Shown: positions 1 to 8,828 of the stretch, piece after piece
Layout of the letters: each line of letters opens with the position of its first letter
How positions within the stretch are numbered: position 1 is the stretch's first letter
DNA from: Agrobacterium tumefaciens
GTDB lineage: Bacteria > Pseudomonadota > Alphaproteobacteria > Rhizobiales > Rhizobiaceae
Length of the DNA: 64,000 nt
Reading direction: 5' to 3'
NCBI RefSeq assembly: GCF_013318015.2
Contig: NZ_CP115843.1
Location: 124,001-188,000 of the forward strand
Program-made: the position numbers and the translations under genes
Notes under the pieces: model-generated
Told to the model about the DNA's origin: nothing
Database searches by the model: none
The model's input: the letters and a program-made list of their open reading frames with translations, nothing else

Positions 1-507
1 CCATATGCAAGCGATGTGATCGCCAAGGAATACGCGCCTCCTGCAACGAGCTGGGCGCTGTGTGCCGGGCTGGTGACGCCGAAGAGCCGGGGTACGGTCA
101 AACTGAAATCGAGTGACACCTCCGTACGGCCTGTCGTAGACATGCAGTTTCTCAGTGAGCCGGACGATGTCGCCACGCTTTCCGAAAGTATCGAGATCGC
201 CCGTTCTATCGGCAATTCCAAAGCGATGAGGGAATTCGTCGTGAAGGAAGTCTCTCCCGGCAAGAAGTTGGAAGGTGATGCGCTGGTGAACTTCGTGCGC
301 AACGGCGCCACGACATATTTCCACGCGTCGGGTGCGTGCCGGATGGGCAAGGACGACAAGGCAGTTGTCGATTCCAAATTGCGGGTCAACGGTATCCGAA
401 ATCTGCGGATTGCCGACTCGACCATCATGCCTCGCATCGTGGCGGTTCCGACCATGCCGGCCTGCGTTCTGATCGGCCAGCGCATGGCCGAGATACTTGC
501 GACTTGA
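1..507 (+). CDS. GMC-family oxidoreductase, C-terminal part (5' end outside window)
   Basis: The reading frame is open from the first base, so the gene starts upstream; about 168 residues are visible. This is the C-terminal substrate-domain part of a choline-dehydrogenase-like flavoprotein. The sequence shows VTPKSRGTVKL near the start (the usual PxSRGxV strand), the catalytic-His region FHASGACRMG, and the closing FAD-contact stretch GIRNLRIADSTIMP followed by a helix ending IGQRMAEIL. FAD-dependent oxidation of an alcohol is inferred from the family; the substrate is unknown. It converges on the minus-strand sugar operon with about 120 bp between the stops. Confidence 0.9.
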   Translation, partial: PYASDVIAKEYAPPATSWALCAGLVTPKSRGTVKLKSSDTSVRPVVDMQFLSEPDDVATLSESIEIARSIGNSKAMREFVVKEVSPGKKLEGDALVNFVRNGATTYFHASGACRMGKDDKAVVDSKLRVNGIRNLRIADSTIMPRIVAVPTMPACVLIGQRMAEILAT

Positions 508-627
508 TGGTTATGTGAGGGGTGTGATTAGGCTGCTATGGATGGCAAATGCGGACCGGGAGGCATTTCGAGCACTCCCGGTATTCGTGCCGCATCCCTT
601 GGACCGCCGGACGTGACGGTCTGCTGC

Positions 628-1614
628 TCATCTTGCGAGGCGTTCGATGTCCCCGACGATCCGATCGCTCAGGGCTTCGATCGCAGGGTCTTTTTGTATG
701 CCGGCTTCAAGGCGTTTCTTCAGGAAGCGGATGGGGGCGGCCAGCACCTTTTCGAGGTCTGATTCGCATGCGAAGTCACCGGCGAGCATCTTGATTTTGG
801 TGTTGTCGAACAAGGTGGTCAATGTCTTGTCGCCAAACAATGGACCCTGCCACTCGGGATGATAACGAACCAGTACATCGCTTGGCACATGCACGATTTT
901 GATATCCACGCCCAATGCGCGAGCGATCACGCTATAGATTGCATCCCAGGTGTAGCCATTGTCCGAGGTGATATGGAAATCTTCACCCAGGGCGCCAGGA
1001 TTGCCGAAAAGCCTGACGAATGGACGCGCGATATCCTCGGAACGCGTGAGCGTCCACAGGGAGGTGCCGTCGCCTGCGACGATCACCGGCTTGTCTGCCA
1101 GCATGCGAAGCGCCACGCTGTCCCCTTCGTTGAGCATCGTCGGCATGGCGGTCCGCACGGTCTGGCTTGGTCGCACGATCGTGTAGGGAAGATCCACGGC
1201 GGACCGGATCATTTCCTCACTTCTGATTTTCGCCTGGCTGTAGGACCAGAACGGATTGCCTATTCTTGTGGTTTCGGCCAAGCGTCCGTCGAACGGCGTC
1301 TTATGATAGACCGAGGCCGATGAAATGAACACGTATTGGCCTGTCCTTCCGGCGAATAGGCTGATATCGCGTTCGACCAGATCCGTTGTGCGGGCGAGAA
1401 ACTGGTTGACTACATGCCAGTCCCGATTTGCGAGCTTTGCATAGGCATGAATGTCATCCGTGTCTCCGGTGATCAATTCGACGCCCTCCGGCAATGGTTC
1501 GCCTCTGATGCCGCGGTTGAAGACCGTGACCTGATGTCCGGCTTCGATTGCGGCTCTGACGCAGGGAAGCGAAATCTGGCCCGTTCCGCCTATGAACAAT
1601 ACTTTCAGGGTCAT
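628..1614 (-). CDS. NAD-dependent epimerase/dehydratase family protein
   Basis: Extended SDR protein of 328 residues. The N-terminus MTLKVLFIGGTGQIS carries the GxxGxxG-type Rossmann turn, and SSASVYHKT resembles the Ser/Tyr region of nucleoside-sugar epimerases, though the usual YxxxK is seen only as YSQAK further on. The start at 1614 is chosen because GAGGAG lies about 6 bases upstream; the frame stays open further upstream but that part does not look like protein. It is the last gene of the sugar operon, 37 bp after the 253-aa gene. It probably acts on the oxidised or epimerised sugar made by the neighbouring enzymes; the substrate cannot be read from sequence. Confidence 0.8.
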   Translation of the reverse strand: MTLKVLFIGGTGQISLPCVRAAIEAGHQVTVFNRGIRGEPLPEGVELITGDTDDIHAYAKLANRDWHVVNQFLARTTDLVERDISLFAGRTGQYVFISSASVYHKTPFDGRLAETTRIGNPFWSYSQAKIRSEEMIRSAVDLPYTIVRPSQTVRTAMPTMLNEGDSVALRMLADKPVIVAGDGTSLWTLTRSEDIARPFVRLFGNPGALGEDFHITSDNGYTWDAIYSVIARALGVDIKIVHVPSDVLVRYHPEWQGPLFGDKTLTTLFDNTKIKMLAGDFACESDLEKVLAAPIRFLKKRLEAGIQKDPAIEALSDRIVGDIERLAR

Positions 1615-1651
1615 GCACTCCTCGCAAATTACATAATTACGCCGAAGACTG

Positions 1652-2413
1652 TCACGCGAGGCGCAGCAGCTTACGGCAGTTTTCAAGGTCAGTTCGCAAT
1701 TTCTGTAGCCCGTAGGGCAAGGCACTTCCGTTACGAACATGTCCAAGAGCGATGCGCCATGAAATTCGGGCGCTGCTTTCGTATTGCAGCGCTGGCTCGA
1801 TCAACGATGTCGGTGTGGTTGTGCGAATGATCGCCGGCTGAGCAGATGGGGCACCGGTAATATCGACCTCGAGCCTTCGCGTCATGCCGACCACATGTGC
1901 GTCAATAAACATTGTCTTGGCGTTATATGTGCCCGAAAAGACCGTTGCACCCGATTGCACTGTGTAGGAATGGTTTCGCGAGATGAAACTCTCCCGGCCA
2001 TCGAACAGCGCTCCCATGAGACCCAGCATGGCTAACTGCTCCAAAAGAATTTCGCGGATATCGGTCCCGGTAATGCTGGCACTGCATTCTGCGTACACAG
2101 GCGACTCTACCGGCAATGTCCCACTCGGGAAAAGCTTCGGAAGAAAGGACAGAAGCGGCATGACCGGAATTTCCAGCTCTGCTAGGGTCTCTATGTCCCG
2201 TTCTTGCGCAAGCCATGGTTTTGCCAGCAGGATCAGATGCGCATTGGTGCAGGCTAGGCGACCCGGCTCCAGTGCGTCGGCCTGTGCGATTGCAATCCCT
2301 GCGGTTTCGTTGTCGGACCATGCCATGCTCAAGGGAAGTGAATTCAGGGTGTCCCGGTAGGCCGGATCCAGTTCGCCATTTGTCAGATCGATAACACTGA
2401 CTGGAGATGTCAT
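1652..2413 (-). CDS. unrecognised 253-aa protein translationally coupled to a Gfo/Idh dehydrogenase
   Basis: Soluble protein of 253 residues with no signal peptide or membrane segment. It has no glycine-rich nucleotide-binding turn at its N-terminus. Its second half (around SGTYNAKTMFIDAHVVGMTR and a closing helix GLQKLRTDLENCRKLL) loosely recalls the C-terminal domain of Gfo/Idh/MocA proteins. Its ATG overlaps the stop of the Gfo/Idh gene by 4 bp, so the two are probably made in fixed ratio. One reading is a degenerate Gfo/Idh paralogue acting as partner subunit; this is inference only. No known family is assigned. Confidence 0.6.
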   Translation of the reverse strand: MTSPVSVIDLTNGELDPAYRDTLNSLPLSMAWSDNETAGIAIAQADALEPGRLACTNAHLILLAKPWLAQERDIETLAELEIPVMPLLSFLPKLFPSGTLPVESPVYAECSASITGTDIREILLEQLAMLGLMGALFDGRESFISRNHSYTVQSGATVFSGTYNAKTMFIDAHVVGMTRRLEVDITGAPSAQPAIIRTTTPTSLIEPALQYESSARISWRIALGHVRNGSALPYGLQKLRTDLENCRKLLRLA

Positions 2414-3444
2414 AGCCTCTCCTCCAGAATGCGGTCCGCAGCGCCGGCAAGTCCAAGCGCGAAATCGAGATCAGCGATCGCGATGTCCGGCGGCACTGTC
2501 TGCTCACTCCGTCCGGTTACCACATCGAGGATTTCCTGCCACAGCACCTCGTACCCGTTGAGATCGCTATGGAATGTGGTCTGGACGCCGTTCCGGACAA
2601 TGTGCGCTTTCGACGAGCCACCGAGCACATATGACGGTGTGAACTCGATGTGGAGATCGGTTCGTTTTCCCGTGGCTTTGAGCATCCATCTGGCCGGCCA
2701 CTCTCCGGGCGTAATGGCCGTCATCATGGTGCGTGTGAGGTCATTGGCCATGTTCAATGCGTAACCGTATGGCAGGATGCCGGCGACATTGTGCAAGGTC
2801 CCCGGATCCGCGCAAAGCTCGCGGACAAGAGGGATGTCATGAATGCCAAGCCCAAGCAGGGCTGATCTCAACATTGCCCGGCGATATTGTTGCGAGTCTG
2901 CAGGACGTGATGCGGCCGGTGCGGCGTGAGCGAAGATTTCGGTCGATTGCGCGATGAAAACCGAGTTCGCAGGAATGCATATCGAGGATTGAATAAGCGA
3001 AGCCTGTTCTTCGTGATCTTTCCAGTCCTGGATCGCTCGCCGACAGGCGGGATCGTAGACATGCATCGTTCCCACGAAGAGCGCGGTTTTGAAGGGCCGG
3101 ATGGCGTCATCGATCAGGCGGGCTTCCTCTTGCGACCAGGCAAGAGGTTTTTCGCAAAGAATGGCTTTCTTTGACGCCGCGCAGGCCGCAAGAATCTGCT
3201 CGCAATGCAAACTGTTGGGGCTGCATATGACGATGACATCTACCTTGGGGTCTTCGAGTATTGGCTCAATCGACGTCGTCGCGCGGGCTTCTACCCGCCC
3301 GGCGACATTCTTTGCGACATCCGCGTGTATGTCCATGATCCAACGGATTTCACAGCGGTCATTCACAGTGGCAATGGCCGGCAGGTGGATGGACTGTGTC
3401 ACCTGTCCCGCGCCGATGATCCCTATGCCGACCGTCTGCCTCAT
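2410..3444 (-). CDS. Gfo/Idh/MocA family oxidoreductase
   Basis: NAD(P)-dependent sugar or polyol dehydrogenase of 344 residues. The N-terminus VGIGIIGAGQVTQSIHLPAI is the family's Rossmann turn, and CEKPLAWSQEEA is the conserved EKP motif that positions the nicotinamide. The start at 3444 is chosen because it gives an ATGA overlap with the upstream isomerase gene; the frame extends 12 codons further upstream. Family enzymes oxidise a ring hydroxyl of inositols, glucosides or sugar acids to a ketone. Together with the TIM-barrel gene this is the usual oxidise-then-isomerise pair of inositol-like or 3-keto-sugar pathways. Confidence 0.87.
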   Translation of the reverse strand: MRQTVGIGIIGAGQVTQSIHLPAIATVNDRCEIRWIMDIHADVAKNVAGRVEARATTSIEPILEDPKVDVIVICSPNSLHCEQILAACAASKKAILCEKPLAWSQEEARLIDDAIRPFKTALFVGTMHVYDPACRRAIQDWKDHEEQASLIQSSICIPANSVFIAQSTEIFAHAAPAASRPADSQQYRRAMLRSALLGLGIHDIPLVRELCADPGTLHNVAGILPYGYALNMANDLTRTMMTAITPGEWPARWMLKATGKRTDLHIEFTPSYVLGGSSKAHIVRNGVQTTFHSDLNGYEVLWQEILDVVTGRSEQTVPPDIAIADLDFALGLAGAADRILEERL

Positions 3445-4328
3445 GTTGTTTGCCGCAGGTTCAGGTTCCGTCGCATCCACTGACCTGCCAGCCTCGCGCT
3501 TTCCGCCACGGTTGGTTGATCGGCTATGTCGACCTCGACCACAAACCAGCCGTCAAAGCTCGACAGCGCAGCCATCACACCATCAAGTTCAATCGAACCG
3601 CGGCCCGGTTCAGTCCATATGCCTGCAGCGCCGGCGTCGAAATAGGTCTTGCCTTCAGTCTTGATGCTTTCAGCGACCGAGTGCCGGTAATCCTTCATGT
3701 GTACGGCGCCGATGCGACCCGCATGTGTTTTCAGGAATGGCAGGAGGTCGAATTCCGCCCAACTGAGGTGGCCTGTGTCAGGCCCCAGCATGAGAACATT
3801 TTTTGCAACGTTCTCAAGCACGAACTCGGTTTCTGACTGGGTTTCTATGCGTGTGCCGACATGGGGATGTAGGCAAGGGATGACGCCTTCCGCTACCATG
3901 GCCGCGGCGGTCTGCGCGATCCCCTCAGTGATTGCCTCAAGCACCCGGTCGTCACGCTTGGCACCCTGGGCAGGGATTTCGTTGCGCTCGGGCAAGATCC
4001 CTCGCACCTCGGCCAGAAAGATCCGGTCAAGGCCAAGCAGGGCATGGTCGCCGGCGATCTTGCGCGCAGTTTCGATCGTCCCCGCGAGTGCATCGTGATT
4101 GCTGAAATCGGCTGAAAAGTAACCCGGTGCGGGCAGGAGCTGGTAGCCGGTAAGTAGCTCCTGATAGGCTGCCGGTGTGCTACCGGCTGGGATGTCGGCA
4201 TGAATGCCATCATAGCCTGCATCACGTACCATTTCGAGGATCACCGGGAGTGGCGGTGCCTGATCCGGTCTGAACCCCTCCCGCGTCAAAATGTAGGGGA
4301 GGGGGTTATAGGCCATTTTCCTGGACAT
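3441..4328 (-). CDS. sugar phosphate isomerase/epimerase-type TIM-barrel protein
   Basis: AP-endonuclease-family-2 / xylose-isomerase-like TIM barrel of 295 residues. Metal-ligand-type positions are visible in PCLHPHVGTRIE, LGPDTGHLSW, GAVHMKDYRH and the final strand WFVVEVDIADQP. The family contains IolE/IolI, hydroxypyruvate isomerase and 3-keto-sugar isomerases or hydratases. The start ATG at 4328 has GAGG about 7 bases upstream. It overlaps the Gfo/Idh start by 4 bp and follows the transporter ATPase gene by 55 bp, so it belongs to the same transcript. Exact reaction unknown. Confidence 0.85.
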   Translation of the reverse strand: MSRKMAYNPLPYILTREGFRPDQAPPLPVILEMVRDAGYDGIHADIPAGSTPAAYQELLTGYQLLPAPGYFSADFSNHDALAGTIETARKIAGDHALLGLDRIFLAEVRGILPERNEIPAQGAKRDDRVLEAITEGIAQTAAAMVAEGVIPCLHPHVGTRIETQSETEFVLENVAKNVLMLGPDTGHLSWAEFDLLPFLKTHAGRIGAVHMKDYRHSVAESIKTEGKTYFDAGAAGIWTEPGRGSIELDGVMAALSSFDGWFVVEVDIADQPTVAESARLAGQWMRRNLNLRQTT

Positions 4329-4383
4329 ACGTATTCCTCGGTCTTTCTGGATGTCTGAACTGAACCTCCGGTAAGCAGCGGTC

Positions 4384-5451
4384 TCAGTTGAGGCGTGTAC
4401 CTGTCTCGGCGTCGAACAGATGGGCCCGATTTGCGAAAGGGCTGAGATGAATGGTTTCGCCCGGGGCGACCGTCAGGCGCTCGTGAAACATTCCGACGAT
4501 CTCGTCACCGTTCATCCGCAACTTGACCAGGGTTTCGGATCCGGTCGGTTCCGTTACGGTGACTTCAGCCGCAAACGAACCAGGTGCACCGGCTTCAACG
4601 ATGGCAAGATGTTCAGGGCGAATGCCGAGGGTAACGGGCCGGTTTGGGGTGCTGGACAGGTGCGGAACGACGATCTGGGTCCCAGATGGGCTTTTGAATA
4701 CGCCATCGGACGACACCGTGCCGTTGATCAGGTTCATTCCGGGCGATCCGATAAATGTTGCGACGAAGAGATTGGCCGGGTTGTCATAGAGAGCAAGCGG
4801 CGGGCCGACTTGTTCGACACGGCCGCCATTCATGACGACGATCCTGTCGGCCATCGTCATCGCCTCCACCTGGTCATGCGTCACATACACAATGGTCGTG
4901 CCGAGCCGTTGATGCAGTTCCTTGATCTCGCTGCGCATCTGCACGCGCAGCTTCGCATCGAGATTGCTGAGGGGTTCGTCAAAGAGAAAAACCGCGGGAT
5001 TTCTGACAATTGCCCGCCCCATCGCAACGCGCTGTCTCTGGCCGCCCGACAGCTGCTTTGGCGTCCTCTCGAGAAGGTCGTTCAAGGCGAGAATTTCAGC
5101 TGCCTTCCTGACGGCGGTATCGATCTCCGGCTTTGGCTTGCGCTTCAGCTTGAGTGAAAAGGCCATATTTTCGGCAACGGTCATGTGCGGGTACAAGGCA
5201 TAGGACTGAAACACCATGGCGATGTCACGGTCTTTCGGAGCCAGCCGATTGACCACCTTGTCGCCGATCTTCATCGTCCCGCCGCTGATCGATTCCAGGC
5301 CTGCGATCATTCGCAGCAAGGTCGACTTTCCACATCCCGACGGTCCGACGAGAATGACGAACTCGCCATCTCGGACATCGACATCGACGCCGTGCAGAAC
5401 CTGCAAGGCCCCGTATTTCTTGGTGACGGACTGAATTGTAAGAGAGGCCAT
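4384..5451 (-). CDS. sugar ABC transporter ATP-binding protein (MalK/UgpC type)
   Basis: Cytoplasmic ATPase of 355 residues that energises the neighbouring sugar importer. Walker A is GPSGCGKST at residues 36-44, the signature LSGGQRQR is near 135, Walker B VFLFDEP is near 157, and the switch His lies in YVTHDQVEAM. About 120 residues of C-terminal TOBE/OB domain follow, as in the CUT1 class (MalK, UgpC), where this domain receives regulatory input. It lies 4 bp after the second permease and shares its transcript. CUT1 importers bring in oligosaccharides, glycosides, polyols or glycerol phosphate. Confidence 0.95.
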   Translation of the reverse strand: MASLTIQSVTKKYGALQVLHGVDVDVRDGEFVILVGPSGCGKSTLLRMIAGLESISGGTMKIGDKVVNRLAPKDRDIAMVFQSYALYPHMTVAENMAFSLKLKRKPKPEIDTAVRKAAEILALNDLLERTPKQLSGGQRQRVAMGRAIVRNPAVFLFDEPLSNLDAKLRVQMRSEIKELHQRLGTTIVYVTHDQVEAMTMADRIVVMNGGRVEQVGPPLALYDNPANLFVATFIGSPGMNLINGTVSSDGVFKSPSGTQIVVPHLSSTPNRPVTLGIRPEHLAIVEAGAPGSFAAEVTVTEPTGSETLVKLRMNGDEIVGMFHERLTVAPGETIHLSPFANRAHLFDAETGTRLN

Positions 5452-5455
5452 GTGT

Positions 5456-6283
5456 TTAACCTTTCACGCCGCCGGCGACTGCGCCGTGCGCGATGAATTT
5501 CTGAACGAACAGGAAAAGGATCAGTGTCGGCAGCATCATAAGGGTGGCTGCCGCCATCAGGCTGCCCCAGTCGGTGGAGAACTGGTCCATGAACATCCGG
5601 ATACCGACGGGAAGCGTCATGGCTTCCGTTGTCCTCAGGAACACGTTCGCGACAAAGAACTCGTTGTAGGAGAAGAGGAAGGCGAAGATCGACGTTGCCG
5701 CAATGCCCGGTCCGGAAAGCGGTAGCACGATGCGCAGAAACGCTTCGATCGGTCCGCATCCATCGATCAGGGCGGCCTCTTCCAGTTCGCGCGGGATGGT
5801 GTCGAAATAGCTGCGCGCCATCCAGGTGATGAAAGGAAGGTTGACCATCGCATAAACGATGATGACCGACAGAGGGCTGTTGATCAGGCCCATGGGCTGG
5901 AAGATCAAGAATAGCGGGATCAACGCGAGGATGATCGGGAACATCTGTACGGCAAAGAGCGTTGTCGAATAGCCCTGCAGCAGCTTGTTGCGATATCGCG
6001 AGAGAGCATATCCGCCCAGCACCGCTGCAGACACGCTCAAGGCAGTCGCACCGATTGAAACGATCAGCGAGTTCCGAAAGTATAGGAAGAACGGCGTCTG
6101 CGTCAGGCCGCGATAGTTTTCCAGTGTGAAGACTTCAGGGATCACGCTGCGCGACAGCAGCATCTGCTCGGTCGTCTGGAACGAATTCAGGACCATCAGG
6201 ATGATCGGCATATTGAGGATCGTGACGATCACGAGCATCAGTGCTGCCAGAGACCAGCGTTCAAGTGTTGTGGTGTCGTTCAT
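5456..6283 (-). CDS. carbohydrate ABC transporter permease (MalG/UgpE type)
   Basis: Inner-membrane permease of 275 residues with about six hydrophobic segments. The first starts near residue 12 (LAALMLVIVTILNMPIILMV). The cytoplasmic EAA loop that docks on the ATPase reads EAALIDGCGPIEAFLRIVLP. Length and motif fit the MalG half of CUT1 importers. It lies 4 bp after the MalF-type permease and 4 bp before the ATPase gene. The pair forms the translocation channel. Confidence 0.94.
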   Translation of the reverse strand: MNDTTTLERWSLAALMLVIVTILNMPIILMVLNSFQTTEQMLLSRSVIPEVFTLENYRGLTQTPFFLYFRNSLIVSIGATALSVSAAVLGGYALSRYRNKLLQGYSTTLFAVQMFPIILALIPLFLIFQPMGLINSPLSVIIVYAMVNLPFITWMARSYFDTIPRELEEAALIDGCGPIEAFLRIVLPLSGPGIAATSIFAFLFSYNEFFVANVFLRTTEAMTLPVGIRMFMDQFSTDWGSLMAAATLMMLPTLILFLFVQKFIAHGAVAGGVKG

Positions 6284-6287
6284 GGCG

Positions 6288-7196
6288 TCAGTTCCGGCGC
6301 TGAAGACGGAGCAGGAAGGAAACCAGCACCATCAAGATAAACAGGGTGACGAAGGATGTCGCTGCACCCATGCCGACGTCGTTGCGCGCAAAGGTGTAAC
6401 GGTAGGCGAGGACGATAAGGTTTTCTGTCGCGTTTGCCGGCCCGCCTTGCGTCAGAAGCCATGGCGTATCGAAATCGTTGACAGACCAGATCGTCATCAG
6501 TAGGCACAGTATGATCGAGATATTCTTGATCTGCGGCATCGTCACGTTCCAGAAGGACTGCAACTTCGTTGCGCCATCGATGGCTGCCGCCTCGTAGAGA
6601 CTGCGGTCGATGCTCTGGAGAGCAGCAAGCAGTGATAGCATCATGAACGGGAAGCTTCGCCAGATCTTGATGACGATCACCAGCGTTGTTGCCCATGTGC
6701 TGTCCGATAGAAAATAGATCGGGCTCGAGCCGAACATTCCAAGCAACTGATTGAACAGAGCCTTGTCGTCGGCAACCATCCATCGCCATGCGACGATCGA
6801 CACGAGCGACGGTACGATCCACGGCAGAAGAAGCATGACGCGAAACAGTGCGCGACCAGGCATGTCCTTCTGCATGAGAAGCGCCAGTCCCAGACCCAGC
6901 AGGTAACAGCCGACGATGTTGAAGAATGCAAAAACGAGGCTGAACTGCAGGGAGTGATAGAAAGCCGGCGATGACAGCAGCTTCACGTAGTTGTCGAAAC
7001 CGACGAGACGTCCTGCCTTCATCAGCGACCCGTTGGTAAAGCTGAAATAAAATCCCTGGACCATCGGATATGCGATGACAAGCATCAGCAGAACGATGGA
7101 GGGTGTCAGCAGAATGGCTGGCGTTACGAATTCGGGTGCGGCCATCTGCCTGGCGCGATCGCGCCAGGTCCCGGCTTCAACATGATGTGTTGCCAC
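6288..7196 (-). CDS. carbohydrate ABC transporter permease (MalF/UgpA type)
   Basis: Inner-membrane permease of 302 residues. It begins with a short cytoplasmic tail and a first membrane helix around ILLTPSIVLLMLVIAYPM. The EAA loop is EAAAIDGATKLQSFWNVTMP. I place the start at the GTG at 7196 because GGAGAAG lies just upstream and this leaves 4 bp after the binding-protein stop; the frame remains open into the preceding gene. It is the MalF partner of the permease that follows. Confidence 0.93.
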   Translation of the reverse strand: MATHHVEAGTWRDRARQMAAPEFVTPAILLTPSIVLLMLVIAYPMVQGFYFSFTNGSLMKAGRLVGFDNYVKLLSSPAFYHSLQFSLVFAFFNIVGCYLLGLGLALLMQKDMPGRALFRVMLLLPWIVPSLVSIVAWRWMVADDKALFNQLLGMFGSSPIYFLSDSTWATTLVIVIKIWRSFPFMMLSLLAALQSIDRSLYEAAAIDGATKLQSFWNVTMPQIKNISIILCLLMTIWSVNDFDTPWLLTQGGPANATENLIVLAYRYTFARNDVGMGAATSFVTLFILMVLVSFLLRLQRRN

Positions 7197-7200
7197 GGAG

Positions 7201-8478
7201 TTACTTCTCCAAGACTTCTTCAAGATGGGATTGAGCATTGCCAAGAGGCCCGTCGAGCGGCTGGCCCTGCCAGATCGACTGCGCGAGGCTCAAGAGGAAA
7301 CCATCGCCGTCGATAGTGTTGAGCACAGGGAAAGTTCCGCCCTTCGCCTGCGACAGCGTTCGTGCGCCGGGCACGTAATTATCAAAGACGAACTTGATAT
7401 CCGGATCCTTGGTGAAGTGTGGATCCTCGGCGATCGATTGACGCGCCGGGAGATTGTTCACATGCCCCTCGCTCCACAGGGTGATCGCATTGTCAGACCA
7501 CCATTTCATGAACGCGAGCGTTTCTTTCGGGTGTTGGCTCTGCTGGTAGGCCATAATGTTGTTGACGAAATACAGGCCGAGCTGATCGCCATGCGGGCCT
7601 TTAAGCGGCGGCAGTATGCCGATTTTCGAACGGGCATCGCCCGCCTGGGTCGCGGCCGTAGCGCCGGCAAGCACAAACGTTGCTTCGCCACGGAAGAACG
7701 CGCCGAGCGCGTCGTTATTCGTGTATCCCGCGCTGGCTGGATTGACCGAGCCGTCCTTCACGAGATCGGCGAGGAATTGAATTCCTTCCTTGCTGCGCTC
7801 CGATGTCAATCCGGCCTTGCCGTCAGGCGTGAAAAGCCCACCGCCGTTGCCGATTGCCATATGGGAAATCCAATGCGCGCCAGAAGCGTCACCCGAGGCC
7901 ACGATCCCGAATTTCCCGCCGCCGGTTGTTGCCTTCGCAGCCTGGCGGAGTTCCTCGAACGTGGTCGGCGGCTTGATCCCGGCCGCTTCCAGGATGTCCT
8001 TGCGGTAGAGGATGACCTTGACGTTCAACGCCCATGGCAGGCCGACATAATGGTCGTCGAATTTCATGGCGTTGAGCGCCGATCCCGAAAATTGCGCTTC
8101 GCCGATCTCCTTGACGACTTCATCGACAGGAAGGATCGCCCCCTGGTCATAAAACTGCACAGCCTGGAAGCCGCCGCCCGTCGAAATGTCAGGCGCGCTG
8201 CCGGATGCGATCGCAGTGACGTATGTCTCGTACCAGTTCGACCATGGCACGGATCGATAAACCACCTTAACGCCGGGGTTTTCCTTGTTGTAGCGGTCGA
8301 CCAGAGCCTGCGCCGTTCCGGGATAGGCCTTGTCACCCCATATCATGTCCCAGAAATTCAGCGTGACCGGCGACTGTGCAGCAGCAGGGCAGATGCCGGT
8401 CATAAGCAATCCGGCGGCAAGAGTTAGCTTGAGTGTTGTGCGCCGAGTTGCGTCGGCGCAAGAGAGACCGAAAATCAT
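7201..8478 (-). CDS. extracellular sugar-binding protein of the ABC importer
   Basis: Periplasmic solute-binding protein (family 1) of about 425 residues, first gene of the operon. The start at 8478 is supported by GGGAGGAAATA directly upstream. The N-terminus has a signal peptide with twin arginines (RRTTLKLTLAAGLLMTG) ending near PAAAQS, so Tat export is possible; Sec is equally plausible. The mature part starts VTLNFWDMIWGDK, typical of MalE/UgpB relatives. Transcription is divergent from the LacI-type gene across 350 bp. The ligand is unknown. Confidence 0.93.
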   Translation of the reverse strand: MIFGLSCADATRRTTLKLTLAAGLLMTGICPAAAQSPVTLNFWDMIWGDKAYPGTAQALVDRYNKENPGVKVVYRSVPWSNWYETYVTAIASGSAPDISTGGGFQAVQFYDQGAILPVDEVVKEIGEAQFSGSALNAMKFDDHYVGLPWALNVKVILYRKDILEAAGIKPPTTFEELRQAAKATTGGGKFGIVASGDASGAHWISHMAIGNGGGLFTPDGKAGLTSERSKEGIQFLADLVKDGSVNPASAGYTNNDALGAFFRGEATFVLAGATAATQAGDARSKIGILPPLKGPHGDQLGLYFVNNIMAYQQSQHPKETLAFMKWWSDNAITLWSEGHVNNLPARQSIAEDPHFTKDPDIKFVFDNYVPGARTLSQAKGGTFPVLNTIDGDGFLLSLAQSIWQGQPLDGPLGNAQSHLEEVLEK

Positions 8479-8656
8479 TATTTCCTCCCGAAAGCACGAA
8501 GGCATCATGTCCACCTTCGGCACAGATCCCGATTGTCATGCAATTTCTCACCGATCGACGAAGAAGTTTTCCTCTCGAGCGAGCAAGGCCTCAATCGCGT
8601 CAGGCATTGCTCGAACCGCCTCCCGTCGGTTGATGTGGTTACGTCACCATAGTTCC

Positions 8657-8709
8657 TTGCTAAATGCAACAAGATTCCGTAAGGTGAAACAAATTGCATG
8701 GAGCGCAAT
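8657..8709. promoter_or_regulatory. two TTGC/GCAA inverted repeats between the sugar operon and its LacI-type regulator
   Basis: The 350-bp divergent region 8479-8828 holds two inverted repeats with the same arms: TTGCTAAATGCAA at 8657-8669 and ATTGC-N7-GCAAT at 8693-8709. Their centres lie 38 bp apart. They are candidate operators for the LacI-type protein. They lack the central CG that most LacI-family operators have, so the assignment is tentative. I see nothing else recognisable in the region. Confidence 0.35.
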
Positions 8710-8828
8710 GAAAATGATGGCGAGTTATGCTTCCTTACCCGCCGTGAAGTGTTAGGGATCGCGGTGGTTAGCTGGTAACAAGGACGTCGATGGAGAAGGC
8801 CGCCCGGTCCGCCTAGTGAGGAGCCGCG

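Noticed and set aside
7225..8427. Plus-strand open frame of 400 codons opposite the sugar-binding protein
   Set aside because: It is the antisense of a strongly supported ABC binding-protein gene; composition is Arg-rich and low in pattern, with no family features.
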